Positions 42,026 through 51,257 of a DNA stretch of 64,000 nt are shown here, piece after piece. Below the pieces are notes generated by a model. The model ran no database searches, was not told where the DNA came from, and saw nothing but the letters and a program-made list of their open reading frames with translations. A program made the translations under genes and the position numbers. The first letter of the stretch is position 1; each line of letters starts with the position of its first letter. This DNA is from Fontibacillus puldeungensis (GTDB taxonomy: Bacteria > Bacillota > Bacilli > Paenibacillales > Paenibacillaceae): contig NZ_JBHTLM010000004.1 in the NCBI RefSeq assembly GCF_042678945.1, positions 124,001 to 188,000 of the forward strand, written 5' to 3'.

Positions 42026-42919
42026 ATGCCTTTGTCGCACAGTATGACAGGTTACGGTGGAGCCGTTAAACATTATGACGGTTTTATCGTTCAATTCGAG
42101 ATTAAATCCGTCAATCATAGATACGCGGAAATCGTACTTCGGATGCCGAGGGAATGGACGTGCTATGAAGACGGACTAAGGCGTTTGGTTCAGCGCCATA
42201 TTAAACGGGGACGAATTGACGTATATATCAGCAAAGAACTTGAGGATGCAAGCTCCCTTCCAATGGTACTGAATCGGCCTGTAGTTGAATCTTACTTACG
42301 GGCCGCAGAAGAGCTTGGGAACCGCTATGCTGTGGACGCCAAACTCAGCGCCAAGGATTTGCTTTCCCTGCCTGACGTTTTATCCACTTCGGATCTTTCT
42401 TCTAACTTATACGGAATGGAGTCAGAATGGGAGCGAGTGCTAAGCGAAGGGCTCGAGGAAGCTATTGGCGGACTCGTCAGCATGCGCGAGCGGGAAGGGC
42501 GGCATTTAGTGTCTGACTTGAAGCAGCGGCTTGACCGGCTGGTGGAGATTCACAACGAGATGGTGCGTATTTCGCCGGAGGTTGTGAAGGAATACAAAAG
42601 TCGGCTCAAGGGACGGCTTGCCGAGCTGCTTGAGGGACCTTTTGATGAACAGAGATTTGCGATGGAAGTGGCCGTGTTTGCAGATCGGTCCAATGTTGAT
42701 GAAGAGTTGATTCGATTGAAGAGTCACTTTGAGCAATGCCTCGGACTGCTCCAAGCTTCAGAACCGGTTGGTCGCAAGCTGGACTTTCTCATACAGGAAA
42801 TGAACCGGGAAACCAATACGATTGGATCTAAAGCCAATCATTTGGCTCTAGTCAACCTTGTCGTTGAAATGAAGGCGGAGCTAGAGAAAATCCGCGAACA
42901 AGCGGCGAATCTCGAATAA
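42026..42919 (+). CDS. yloC: YicC family endoribonuclease (YloC)
   Basis: The 297-residue protein matches the YicC family. E. coli YicC is a manganese-dependent endoribonuclease that acts on small RNAs and can circularise around its substrate. The N-terminus has SMTGYGGAV and IKSVNHRYAEIVLRMPRE; the C-terminal signature is DFLIQEMNRETNTIGSKA. I start at ATG 42026; GTG 42023 and ATG 42044 are alternatives, with AGGG upstream. It opens the remA-gmk-rpoZ group. Confidence 0.92.
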   Translation: MPLSHSMTGYGGAVKHYDGFIVQFEIKSVNHRYAEIVLRMPREWTCYEDGLRRLVQRHIKRGRIDVYISKELEDASSLPMVLNRPVVESYLRAAEELGNRYAVDAKLSAKDLLSLPDVLSTSDLSSNLYGMESEWERVLSEGLEEAIGGLVSMREREGRHLVSDLKQRLDRLVEIHNEMVRISPEVVKEYKSRLKGRLAELLEGPFDEQRFAMEVAVFADRSNVDEELIRLKSHFEQCLGLLQASEPVGRKLDFLIQEMNRETNTIGSKANHLALVNLVVEMKAELEKIREQAANLE

Positions 42920-42970
42920 CGTGACTTTTAACGCAAGGTGAGTCAAGCAAATAGGGGGAACTACCTAAAT

Positions 42971-43231
42971 ATGGCAATTAAACTTATTAATATCGGCTTT
43001 GGAAATATCGTATCGGCTAACCGAATCATTTCAATCGTCAGCCCGGAATCTGCTCCAATCAAGCGGATTATTCAGGAGGCGAGAGACCGCCATATGCTGA
43101 TCGATGCTACTTATGGACGCCGGACTCGTGCTGTGATCATCACGGATAGCGATCATGTCATTTTGTCAGCGGTTCAGCCTGAGACGGTCGCACATCGTCT
43201 GTCCACCAAAGATGAAGACAACGACGAATAA
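42971..43231 (+). CDS. remA: Extracellular matrix regulator RemA (YlzA)
   Basis: DNA-binding ring-forming activator of biofilm matrix operons and osmoprotection genes in B. subtilis. The 86 residues begin MAIKLINIGFGNIVSANRI and contain the conserved PIKRIIQEARDRHMLIDATYG. ATG 42971 follows AGGGGG. It is placed directly before gmk, as in B. subtilis. Confidence 0.95.
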   Translation: MAIKLINIGFGNIVSANRIISIVSPESAPIKRIIQEARDRHMLIDATYGRRTRAVIITDSDHVILSAVQPETVAHRLSTKDEDNDE

Positions 43232-43245
43232 AAATGGAGAGAATT

Positions 43246-43830
43246 ATGGGTAAAGGGTTACTTATCGTTTTATCGGGACCGTCGGGTGTCGGAAAAGGTA
43301 CGGTTTGCACCGAACTGCGGCAGCGTATGCCGGAGTTGGTTTATTCTGTTTCCGCAACGACTCGTCAGCCCCGTCTTGGAGAAGAAAACGGCGTCAATTA
43401 TTTCTTTAAGACCCGTGAACAATTTGTAGAGATGATTAACAATGATCAACTCCTGGAATACGCTGAATACGTCGGCAATTTTTACGGAACTCCACGAGAT
43501 TTTGTAGAGGAAACGCTAGATAGTGGCAAGGACATCATTTTGGAGATTGAGGTCCAAGGTGCTCTCAAGGTCAAGGAGAAATTTCCAAAAGGCGTGTTTG
43601 TTTTCTTGCTTCCGCCATCGCTCGATGAGCTCAAAGGACGGATTCAGGGACGTGGAACGGAAAATCAGGCGACGATCGATCATAGAATGTCAGTGGCGGC
43701 CCATGAGATCGGACTGATGGAAAATTATGATTATGCCGTCGTCAATGACGAAATCGATCTTGCCTGCAAAAGAATACAATCCATCATCGTTGCCGAACAT
43801 TGCAAGATTAGAAAAGAGTGCAAAAATTAA
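43246..43830 (+). CDS. gmk: Guanylate kinase
   Basis: Phosphorylates GMP to GDP; in Bacillus also a (p)ppGpp target. The 194 residues have the Walker A GPSGVGKGT, the GMP-binding SATTRQPRLGEENGVNYFF, and the lid region RIQGRGTE. Start ATG 43246 follows GGAGAG by 4 bases; the ATG at 43234 lies before that site. It begins 14 bases after remA. Confidence 0.96.
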   Translation: MGKGLLIVLSGPSGVGKGTVCTELRQRMPELVYSVSATTRQPRLGEENGVNYFFKTREQFVEMINNDQLLEYAEYVGNFYGTPRDFVEETLDSGKDIILEIEVQGALKVKEKFPKGVFVFLLPPSLDELKGRIQGRGTENQATIDHRMSVAAHEIGLMENYDYAVVNDEIDLACKRIQSIIVAEHCKIRKECKN

Positions 43831-43862
43831 GCAGCGATAAGCGAAAAGAAGAGGTGTTACTT

Positions 43863-44084
43863 GTGCTGTATCCATCTATTGACAAGTTGCTCGAAAAAGT
43901 TGACAGTAAATATTCCTTAGTTGTGGCAGCTTCCCGAAGAGCCAGACTGCTTCGCGAAGGGGAAAAAAGCGAACTGAAACAGCCAAAATCGCATAAACAA
44001 GTCGGCGTAGCTTTGGAAGAAATTTATGGCGATTACATCAAGGTTAACTATGAAGCTGGGGAACAAACCTCAGAAAAAGAATAA
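43863..44084 (+). CDS. rpoZ: RNA polymerase omega subunit
   Basis: Small subunit that helps assemble the beta' subunit. The 73 residues show MLYPSIDKLLEKVDSKYSLVVAASRRAR, the omega signature, and VGVALEEIYGDYI. The start is GTG 43863 with GAAGAGG 8 bases upstream. It is 32 bases after gmk, the usual partner. Confidence 0.94.
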   Translation: MLYPSIDKLLEKVDSKYSLVVAASRRARLLREGEKSELKQPKSHKQVGVALEEIYGDYIKVNYEAGEQTSEKE

Positions 44085-44108
44085 TTTCCGGCCTCCGGGC
44101 TGCTTTTT

Positions 44109-44134
44109 GACAACCGCGAGGTTGTTATTTTTTT
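44109..44134 (+). terminator. Weak terminator or attenuator between rpoZ and coaBC
   Basis: ACAACC (44110-44115), a GCGA loop and GGTTGT (44120-44125), then TATTTTTTT. The 6-bp stem suggests partial termination inside the operon. Confidence 0.45.
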
Positions 44135-44162
44135 CTGTAGGGAGAAAGCGAGGAGATACCGA

Positions 44163-45383
44163 ATGTTATCCGGCAAAAAGATTTTGCTTGGCGTCACCGG
44201 CGGAATCGCCGCCTTTAAAGCCGCTTCCTTATGCAGCAAGCTTGTCAAAGAGGGCGCTGAAGTGCGGGTGATCATGACCGAATCTGCGACGAAATTTATC
44301 ACGGAACTAACGCTACAGGCGTTGTCCAAAAATTTTGTATATACCGATACCTTTGATGAGAAGCACCCGGAATCGATTGCGCATATTAATTTGGCGGATT
44401 GGGCGGACCTCGTTCTGGTTGCGCCGGCAACGGCTAACATTATCGGTAAAATGGCCGCAGGTATCGCTGATGATATGCTATCTACAACGCTGCTGGCGAC
44501 GCAGGCTCCGATCATGCTGGCTCCAGCTATGAATGTGCATATGTATATGCATCCGGCTGTGACCCGGAACATGGAGGAACTGGTTTCGCGCGGTGTCATG
44601 ATGATTGAGCCCGGAGAGGGGCTTTTGGCATGCGGCTATACCGGAAAGGGACGGATGGAAGAACCGGAAACGATTGCCTCGGTGGTGGAAGATTTCTTTG
44701 CGCGTCAAGCAAAGCTTGCCGAGAGACCGCTGGCTGGGAAGCGGATTGTCGTTACCGCAGGCGGCACTGTTGAACGAATCGATCCGGTCCGGTTTATTTC
44801 CAACGATTCTTCGGGGAAAATGGGCTTCGCTATAGCCAAAGCGGCACAGCGCCTAGGGGCTGAGGTTATGATCGTCGCTGGAAGCACGCAGGTGTCGCCT
44901 CCTCCTGAAATTCCGGTAACTACGGTGACATCTGCCCAGGAGATGTATGAAGCGTTGACGGCCGTTTGGGAAGAGACCGATATTCTCGTCAAGGCTGCAG
45001 CCGTCGCGGATTATCGGCCCAAGGAAACCGCCCGGCACAAAATCAAGAAGAGCGATGAAGCGTTCGTTCTGGAACTAGTGAAAAACATCGACATTTTGGA
45101 ATCGTTAGGCAAACAAAAGACGCATCAATTTCTTATAGGCTTTGCTGCTGAGACGGATGAGTTGGAGAAGCACGCCATGGACAAGCTGAAGCGCAAAAAC
45201 TGCGACCTGCTTGTTGCCAACGACGTAACGGCGGAAGGAGCTGGATTTGGCTCTGATACAAATGTTGTCAACATTTACGATGCATCTGGCCTAGTTCAGT
45301 CCATTCCTCGCATGGCCAAGGAAGAAGTAGCCTTGCGAATTATGGAGCTGGCGGCGGCCCGGTTGGCGGGTTCTCGGCAATGA
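44163..45383 (+). CDS. coaBC: Bifunctional phosphopantothenoylcysteine decarboxylase / phosphopantothenate-cysteine ligase
   Basis: Second and third steps of CoA synthesis from phosphopantothenate. The N-terminal flavin-dependent CoaC part (1 to about 185) has LLGVTGGIAAFKAA, the active-site His in AHINLADWADL, PAMNVHMY and the substrate clamp ACGYTGKGRM. The CoaB part has VTAGGTVERIDPVRFISN and KIKKS. 406 residues, full length. GAGGAG precedes ATG 44163. The stop overlaps the priA start by 4 bases. Confidence 0.95.
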   Translation: MLSGKKILLGVTGGIAAFKAASLCSKLVKEGAEVRVIMTESATKFITELTLQALSKNFVYTDTFDEKHPESIAHINLADWADLVLVAPATANIIGKMAAGIADDMLSTTLLATQAPIMLAPAMNVHMYMHPAVTRNMEELVSRGVMMIEPGEGLLACGYTGKGRMEEPETIASVVEDFFARQAKLAERPLAGKRIVVTAGGTVERIDPVRFISNDSSGKMGFAIAKAAQRLGAEVMIVAGSTQVSPPPEIPVTTVTSAQEMYEALTAVWEETDILVKAAAVADYRPKETARHKIKKSDEAFVLELVKNIDILESLGKQKTHQFLIGFAAETDELEKHAMDKLKRKNCDLLVANDVTAEGAGFGSDTNVVNIYDASGLVQSIPRMAKEEVALRIMELAAARLAGSRQ

Positions 45384-47914
45384 CATACAGAATGGCCAAA
45401 GTGATCGTCGATGTGCCGAGCCGGGAAACCGATCGGCCTTTTGATTATTTAATCCCTGAATCTATGGCAAGCTGGTTGGAAATTGGAAGCCGGGTTGCCG
45501 TACCATTCGGACGGAGAACCATTCAGGGCTTCGTCATCTCGCTGCATGAGCAGCCGGAGATGGACGCTGCTCGTATGAAGCCGATTCAAGAGATGCTTGA
45601 TTTGCTTCCGCCGCTTCCGCAGGATCTGGTGGAGCTGGCAAGTTGGATGAGTCGCAAGTATGCCTGCAGTATGATTGCTACCTTGCAGGCGATGATCCCG
45701 ACGGCTTTGAAGGGAAAGACGGAACGCTACATCAGCGTAGCCGACAATGACGAACTTCCCCAAGATGAGGAGGGCATGTCGGTACTACCGATTTTGACGG
45801 ATGAGGAAAAGCAAATCGTCGCATATGTAAGGGCTTCGGGTCACGTCTTGATGGACCATCTAAGCGCCAGGTTTCCGGCGTACCCGGGTATCCTCAAAGG
45901 TCTGCTTCGCCGGGGGACATTAACAGAAAGTCAAGTCATCAAGGACAAGGTCCGCAAAAAAACGATAAAAAGCGTTTCGGTAGCGGTTCAGGGCGATGAG
46001 GCCGAGGCTGCGCTTTCTTCCTTTACTGCACAGGCCAAACGGCAGAAGGAAGTGCTTGAGTTTCTTCTGGAGGTTGGTATTCCAATCTCCCTTCAGGAGG
46101 TCCTCTCTACGCTGGGGGTAACAGCGGGAACGGTAAAAAAGCTGGCCGAGAAAGGATTTGCGGTGATCGAGGACGTGGAAGTGTTTCGCGATCCTTACCA
46201 AGGCCGTCATTTCAAAGGGAGCACGCCACTGGAGCGCACACCTGAGCAGGAGAATGTTTACCGGAGGCTTATCGCGGCGCTCGATGCACACCGCCATGAA
46301 GTATTTTTGCTCCACGGCGTGACGGGCAGCGGGAAAACGGAAGTGTATCTGCAAACGATAGAACGGTGCATTTCACTCGGACGGCAGGCGATCGTGCTCG
46401 TCCCGGAAATATCGCTTACCCCACAAATGGTCGAGCGGTTCAAAGGCCGTTTTGGCGGCAAGGTTGCCGTCATGCACAGTCGGTTATCGACGGGGGAACG
46501 TTATGACGAATGGCGCAAAATCCGGGAAGGGCGCGTAGAAGTGGCAATCGGCGCTCGTTCGGCGGTATTTGCTCCGTTTCAAAATTTAGGGCTGATCGTG
46601 ATGGACGAGGAGCATGAAACGTCCTACAAGCAGGAGGAGACGCCGAAATATCATGCCCGTGATGTGGCTGTGCGGAGGGCCCGGCAGCACGGGGCCGCCG
46701 TTATTTTAGGCTCGGCTACTCCCTCGCTGGAAAGCTACCATGCTGCTCGCTCCGGGGGTGGAGATCGGCATGAAGAGTTCGCGCCGGTCCTGCTGGAAAT
46801 GAAGCAGCGCCCATCAGGCAGTCAGCTTCCCGCGGTTCAGATCGTCGATATGCGGGAAGAACTGAAGGAAGGAAACCGTTCGATGTTTAGTCGGGCACTG
46901 CACCAAGGGATAGCTGCTCGACTTGAACGCGGCGAGCAGACTGTGCTTTTTCTGAACCGACGCGGGTACTCTACGTTTGTGATGTGTCGTACCTGTGGAT
47001 ACGTGGCCGGTTGTCCCGAATGCGACATTTCGCTGACCTACCATCAGAAATCTAACAATTTGCGCTGCCATTATTGCGGTTATGCCGAACCGGCACCATC
47101 AGTTTGCCCGGAATGCGGCAGCGAGCATATTCGCTATTTTGGTACGGGCACCCAACGGGTGGAAGGAGAGCTAGCCAAGCTGTTCCCGGGCATCCGCGTC
47201 ATTCGCATGGATGTGGACACAACCAGTGAGAAGGGTTCTCACGAAAAATTACTTCAAGCTTTTCGTGACAAAAAAGGCGACGTCCTGTTAGGAACTCAGA
47301 TGGTTGCGAAGGGCCTGGATTTTCCGGACGTAACGCTCGTAGGGGTCATCGCGGCGGACACGGCGCTGAATTTTCCGGATTTCCGCGCGGCAGAGAAGAC
47401 GTTTCAACTGCTGACGCAGGTTGCTGGTCGGGCAGGGCGGCATCAGCTGCCGGGCGAGGTGTTTATCCAAACCTATATGCCGGAGCACTATTCGATCGTG
47501 CATGCCAGCGGACATGATTACACCTCCTTTGTGCGAGAGGAGCTGAAGCACCGGAGAGCACTTTACTATCCTCCATATAGCCGACTTATTTTAGTAACCC
47601 TGTCTCACGAGAAACTACCGTTACTATTACGGATGGCGGAAAACTTTGCCGGAGATTTACGCGCCAAAGCGCAGCGGTTAGGATGGTTCGGAAGTCTGGA
47701 TAGACTTACCCCTAGTGCACTCGATATTCTCGGTCCGGTGGCTTCACCTATTCCGCGCATTAAGAACCGCTATCGGTTCCAATGCATGGTGAAATATCGC
47801 GGGGATTTGGACGCGGTGAGCCTCGTTAGAGAGACAGCTGCGACCACGCTTGATCAACTGAAGGACGGCGACTTCCAAATCAGCATCGATGTCGATCCGC
47901 AAATGCTGATGTAG
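45380..47914 (+). CDS. priA: Primosomal protein N', replication restart helicase PriA
   Basis: Recognises stalled forks and loads the replicative helicase. The 844 residues contain an N-terminal 3'-DNA-binding domain (RPFDYLIPE), Walker A GVTGSGKTEVY, DEAH-type MDEEHETSYKQ, the zinc-binding insert with eight cysteines (CRTCGYVAGCPECD, then CHYCGY and CPECG) and the helicase C-part (TQMVAKGLDFPDVTLVG). ATG 45380 is embedded in the coaBC stop, indicating coupling. The following 275-base gap holds repeat copy B. Confidence 0.96.
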   Translation: MTYRMAKVIVDVPSRETDRPFDYLIPESMASWLEIGSRVAVPFGRRTIQGFVISLHEQPEMDAARMKPIQEMLDLLPPLPQDLVELASWMSRKYACSMIATLQAMIPTALKGKTERYISVADNDELPQDEEGMSVLPILTDEEKQIVAYVRASGHVLMDHLSARFPAYPGILKGLLRRGTLTESQVIKDKVRKKTIKSVSVAVQGDEAEAALSSFTAQAKRQKEVLEFLLEVGIPISLQEVLSTLGVTAGTVKKLAEKGFAVIEDVEVFRDPYQGRHFKGSTPLERTPEQENVYRRLIAALDAHRHEVFLLHGVTGSGKTEVYLQTIERCISLGRQAIVLVPEISLTPQMVERFKGRFGGKVAVMHSRLSTGERYDEWRKIREGRVEVAIGARSAVFAPFQNLGLIVMDEEHETSYKQEETPKYHARDVAVRRARQHGAAVILGSATPSLESYHAARSGGGDRHEEFAPVLLEMKQRPSGSQLPAVQIVDMREELKEGNRSMFSRALHQGIAARLERGEQTVLFLNRRGYSTFVMCRTCGYVAGCPECDISLTYHQKSNNLRCHYCGYAEPAPSVCPECGSEHIRYFGTGTQRVEGELAKLFPGIRVIRMDVDTTSEKGSHEKLLQAFRDKKGDVLLGTQMVAKGLDFPDVTLVGVIAADTALNFPDFRAAEKTFQLLTQVAGRAGRHQLPGEVFIQTYMPEHYSIVHASGHDYTSFVREELKHRRALYYPPYSRLILVTLSHEKLPLLLRMAENFAGDLRAKAQRLGWFGSLDRLTPSALDILGPVASPIPRIKNRYRFQCMVKYRGDLDAVSLVRETAATTLDQLKDGDFQISIDVDPQMLM

Positions 47915-47965
47915 TTTTAATACAGCCGAAGAATTTTTCTGAATAGCCGAGCCCACAGGGGCTAA

Positions 47966-48153
47966 AATAGATGCATTTTCTACATTTATTTTTGAATTTT
48001 ATCTTATTTTTGTTCATTTAATTGTAAAAAGTGCATCTACATAGATTAAAAACCATGGCGACGTACATTTTACTTCGATTTAGCTGTACTTTTTGCAGTT
48101 AATACGTAGAAATACATCCAAATGCTAAAAGTAAATGCACAAATTACACTTAG
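47966..48153 (+). repeat. Intergenic repeat, copy B, with four inverted sub-units
   Basis: Same structure as the copy at 39470: units at about 47966-47990 (reverse), 48015-48039 (forward), 48079-48103 (reverse) and a degenerate one at about 48131-48153 (reverse). Start-to-start spacings are about 49, 64 and 52 bases, against 45, 64 and 52 in copy A. Units two and three form a 20-22 bp imperfect stem. It lies between priA and def with no other terminator in the gap. Confidence 0.7.
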
Positions 48154-48189
48154 AATCATTATAGTTCTTTGAGGAAAGGAAGTGCCTTG

Positions 48190-48675
48190 ATGGCAATTCG
48201 AATTATTGTAATTGAACCAGATGAAGTGCTGCATCAGGTAGCAAAGGAAATTAAGAAAATCACCCCGAATGTCCAGAAGATGCTGACAGACATGGCGGAT
48301 ACAATGTACGACGCAGAGGGAGTAGGACTTGCCGCTCCGCAGATCGGTATTTTGAAGCGGGCGATTGTAGTAGATGTCGGCGACGAGAACGGTTTAATTG
48401 AGCTGATTAATCCGGAAATCGTGTCCACGGAAGGTGAGCAGTTCGGACCGGAAGGCTGCCTTAGCATTCCAGGATACCGCGGGGATGTGCGCCGGGCTAT
48501 GACTGTTACAGTGAAAGGACTGGATCGGAACGGAAACGAAGTGACCTATACAGGCTCTGAGCTGCTAGCAAGAGCGTTTCAACACGAAATCGACCATTTA
48601 AACGGCGTTCTGTATACGGATGTTGCGGAAAGAATCTACGAAATTACCCCAGAAGGGGAAGAGAAAAAGGAGTAA
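48190..48675 (+). CDS. def: Peptide deformylase
   Basis: Iron/zinc hydrolase that removes the N-formyl group from nascent proteins. All three motifs are present: GVGLAAPQIG, EGCLSIP and QHEIDHLNG, with the metal ligands Cys and two His. 161 residues. Start ATG 48190 with AAGGAAG 7 bases upstream; longer frames to 48169 add no family sequence. Nine bases before fmt. Confidence 0.96.
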   Translation: MAIRIIVIEPDEVLHQVAKEIKKITPNVQKMLTDMADTMYDAEGVGLAAPQIGILKRAIVVDVGDENGLIELINPEIVSTEGEQFGPEGCLSIPGYRGDVRRAMTVTVKGLDRNGNEVTYTGSELLARAFQHEIDHLNGVLYTDVAERIYEITPEGEEKKE

Positions 48676-48684
48676 TGTGAGTCG

Positions 48685-49629
48685 ATGAATATCGTATTTA
48701 TGGGTACTCCGGATTTTGCGGTTCCATCTTTGGAGGCATTGCTGAAGGAAGGCTACAATGTAGTTGGGGTTGTGACCCAGCCGGATCGCCCGCAAGGGCG
48801 GAAAAAAATATTGACTCCCACTCCGGTCAAGGAAGCGGCATTGCGGCACGGGCTTCCCGTGTTGCAGCCTCTCCGGATGCGAGCGCCGGAAGCGGTAGCG
48901 GAGGTGGCAGCACTTCGCCCTGATTTGATCGTGACAGCGGCGTATGGACAGATTTTGCCGAAAGGCGTACTTGATTTACCACAGTATGGTTGCTTGAATG
49001 TCCACGGCTCGCTGCTGCCAAAATACCGCGGCGGTGCACCGATTCAGCGTTCAATTATCAACGGGGAGAAGGAAACCGGCATTACACTCATGTATATGGC
49101 CGGGGGGATCGATACCGGGGATATGATCGCCAAAGCGGTCGTTCCGATTGAAGATGAAGATACGTCGGGGACGATGTTCGAGAAACTCAGTCAAGCCGGG
49201 GCCAAACTGCTGATGGAGCAGCTGCCGCTTATTCTGACCGGCAAGGCCGCACGGATTCCGCAAAACGATGCCGAATCCACCTATGCTTCGAACCTGACTC
49301 GCGAGGACGAGCGGATTGATTGGAACGCCACTTCGCGTGAAATATATAACCGGGTACGAGGACTTGTCCCTTTTTCGGGGGGCTTTACGCTCTGGAATGG
49401 TGATGTGTTTAAAGTATGGGCGATCGCCAAGCCCGTAGAACAGACGGCATCAGCGACATCTGGACAAGTTCCTGGCACTGTGCTTGAGCTCTCGGAACAC
49501 GGCATTGAAGTAAAGACCGGGGACGGATCCGTGCTACTGACAGAAGTACAGCCTGCCGGTAAAAAAGCGATGCAGGTTGGCGAGTTCGTTCGCGGCGGTC
49601 AAATGAAGAAAGGCATGGTTCTGTCATGA
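48685..49629 (+). CDS. fmt: Methionyl-tRNA formyltransferase
   Basis: Formylates initiator Met-tRNA using 10-formyl-THF, the counterpart of def. The 314 residues show FMGTPDFAVPSLEAL, the N10-formyl site HGSLLPKYRGGAPIQ and TGITLMYM, plus the C-terminal tRNA-binding OB-like domain. ATG 48685 follows AAGGAG. Its TGA overlaps the rsmB ATG. Confidence 0.96.
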   Translation: MNIVFMGTPDFAVPSLEALLKEGYNVVGVVTQPDRPQGRKKILTPTPVKEAALRHGLPVLQPLRMRAPEAVAEVAALRPDLIVTAAYGQILPKGVLDLPQYGCLNVHGSLLPKYRGGAPIQRSIINGEKETGITLMYMAGGIDTGDMIAKAVVPIEDEDTSGTMFEKLSQAGAKLLMEQLPLILTGKAARIPQNDAESTYASNLTREDERIDWNATSREIYNRVRGLVPFSGGFTLWNGDVFKVWAIAKPVEQTASATSGQVPGTVLELSEHGIEVKTGDGSVLLTEVQPAGKKAMQVGEFVRGGQMKKGMVLS

Positions 49630-51005
49630 GCCGCGGCACAGCAAAGCCATCGGCACGTGACACCGCGCTGCAGGTACTGACCGCAGTGGAGCAGGAGGGA
49701 GCTTACAGCAACCTGCTGCTGAACGGGGCGCTGCAGAAGTCCGGTTTATCCGGACCTGATGCAGGCCTTGCCACCGAACTCGTCTATGGTACGATTTCGC
49801 ACTTGAACACCATCGATTACTTGTTAGGTCCTTTTGTTACGAAGGGGCTGGTCAAACTGCAGCCATGGGTTCGAAGCTTGCTTCGGATAAGCTTCTATCA
49901 GCTTTATTATCTGGATCGAATTCCTCCGCATGCTGTCGTGAATGAGGCGGTCAACATCGCTAAAAAACGTGGTCATCAAGGAATTTCTGGTATGGTGAAC
50001 GGCGTTTTGCGCAGCGTGCTGCGGCGGAAGGATGAGCTGAAGCTGCCGGACAATTTGCCGCCGGTCAAGCGGATTGCCTTAGAACACTCTCATCCGGAAT
50101 GGCTTGTCTCCCGTTGGATTGAACAGTACGGAGAGAAGACAGCCGAAGCCATCTGCCGGGCCAACAACGAACCGCCGTCGGTCAGCGTAAGGGTTAATCG
50201 TGCCCGGATTAACCGGGAGGATATGATTAAGCAGATGAAGGAAAAAGGTCTTGAAGCCGCCCCATCGCCGATTTCTTTGGACGGTATCATCGTACATAGC
50301 GGCGGGAACATGGCTTTAACGCCATGGTATCGGGAAGGTCTCATTTCCGTTCAGGATGAAAGTTCGATGCTTGTGGCAGAAGCGGTTGCTCCGAGGGCCG
50401 GAATGTCGGTGCTGGATTGCTGCGCAGCACCTGGAGGGAAAACATGCCACATTGCTGAGATCCTCGGCGGGAGCGGGGAAGTCATAGCGAATGACATTCA
50501 CCCGCATAAAGCCAAGCTGATTCAGGATCATGCCGAGCGGCTCGGGCTAGGCAATGTCCGCACCTTGTCAGGGGATGCCACGAAGCTGAACGAACGCTTT
50601 GCGCCCGCTTCTTTCGACCGGATTCTCCTCGATGCTCCCTGCTCCGGCCTCGGCGTCATTCGCCGTAAGCCTGATCTGAAGTGGGCCAAAACGCCGGAGG
50701 ATGTTGCGGAAATCGCCGGAGTGCAGGAGGAACTGCTAAACGCTGTCAGCGGGCTGCTTAAGCCCGGGGGTGTGCTCGTTTACAGCACCTGTACGATAGA
50801 ACCTCGCGAGAATGCCGATATGGTCGCGCAGTTTTTGCACCAGCATCCGGAATTTGAGCTGGCCAAGGATGATCCGAACGGATGGCATCAGCGCCCTTTG
50901 GATACAGCGGACTCAAGGGAGCTGATCGGACTGCAAATTTTGCCGCAGGATTATCACTCTGACGGTTTCTATATCGCTCGTCTAGTAAAGCAGAAGAACG
51001 ACTAA
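49626..51005 (+). CDS. rsmB: 16S rRNA (cytosine-967-C5)-methyltransferase
   Basis: SAM-dependent RNA methyltransferase. The N-terminal NusB-like RNA-binding domain (about 10-140) is followed by the catalytic domain: SAM site DCCAAPGGKTCHIAE, DAPCSGLGVIRRKPD and the catalytic Cys of STCTIEPREN. 459 residues. Its start overlaps the fmt stop (ATGA). Confidence 0.95.
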   Translation: MSRGTAKPSARDTALQVLTAVEQEGAYSNLLLNGALQKSGLSGPDAGLATELVYGTISHLNTIDYLLGPFVTKGLVKLQPWVRSLLRISFYQLYYLDRIPPHAVVNEAVNIAKKRGHQGISGMVNGVLRSVLRRKDELKLPDNLPPVKRIALEHSHPEWLVSRWIEQYGEKTAEAICRANNEPPSVSVRVNRARINREDMIKQMKEKGLEAAPSPISLDGIIVHSGGNMALTPWYREGLISVQDESSMLVAEAVAPRAGMSVLDCCAAPGGKTCHIAEILGGSGEVIANDIHPHKAKLIQDHAERLGLGNVRTLSGDATKLNERFAPASFDRILLDAPCSGLGVIRRKPDLKWAKTPEDVAEIAGVQEELLNAVSGLLKPGGVLVYSTCTIEPRENADMVAQFLHQHPEFELAKDDPNGWHQRPLDTADSRELIGLQILPQDYHSDGFYIARLVKQKND

Positions 51006-51163
51006 TGACTGGCGTAAGGGAAGCAATTAAAGCTTTGTCCAGCTATCTATTTACAGGTCAGGCTTGCACGGAAGCATCCGTTGCAAAGCTTGGCCTCTTT
51101 GCATTTGACGTCATTTCAACAAAGAGTATGATTAAAGGGACTGACCCTGAAAATTCCACTTGA
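51005..51163 (+). CDS. Candidate small ORF overlapping the rsmB stop (doubtful)
   Basis: A 52-codon frame begins at the TAATG formed by the rsmB stop, a layout typical of coupled translation. The product has no motif, no membrane helix and no known relative that I recognise. Much of the 51006-51257 gap is covered by it. It may well be a chance frame. Confidence 0.2.
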   Translation: MTGVREAIKALSSYLFTGQACTEASVAKLGLFAFDVISTKSMIKGTDPENST

Positions 51164-51257
51164 TTTTGCTGCACTTTAGTGAATACACAATTTATGATAA
51201 AATGGGAAGAATGAGTAGGGTAAGATACTCGATATTGCTTAGGATAGGTGTGTGAAA

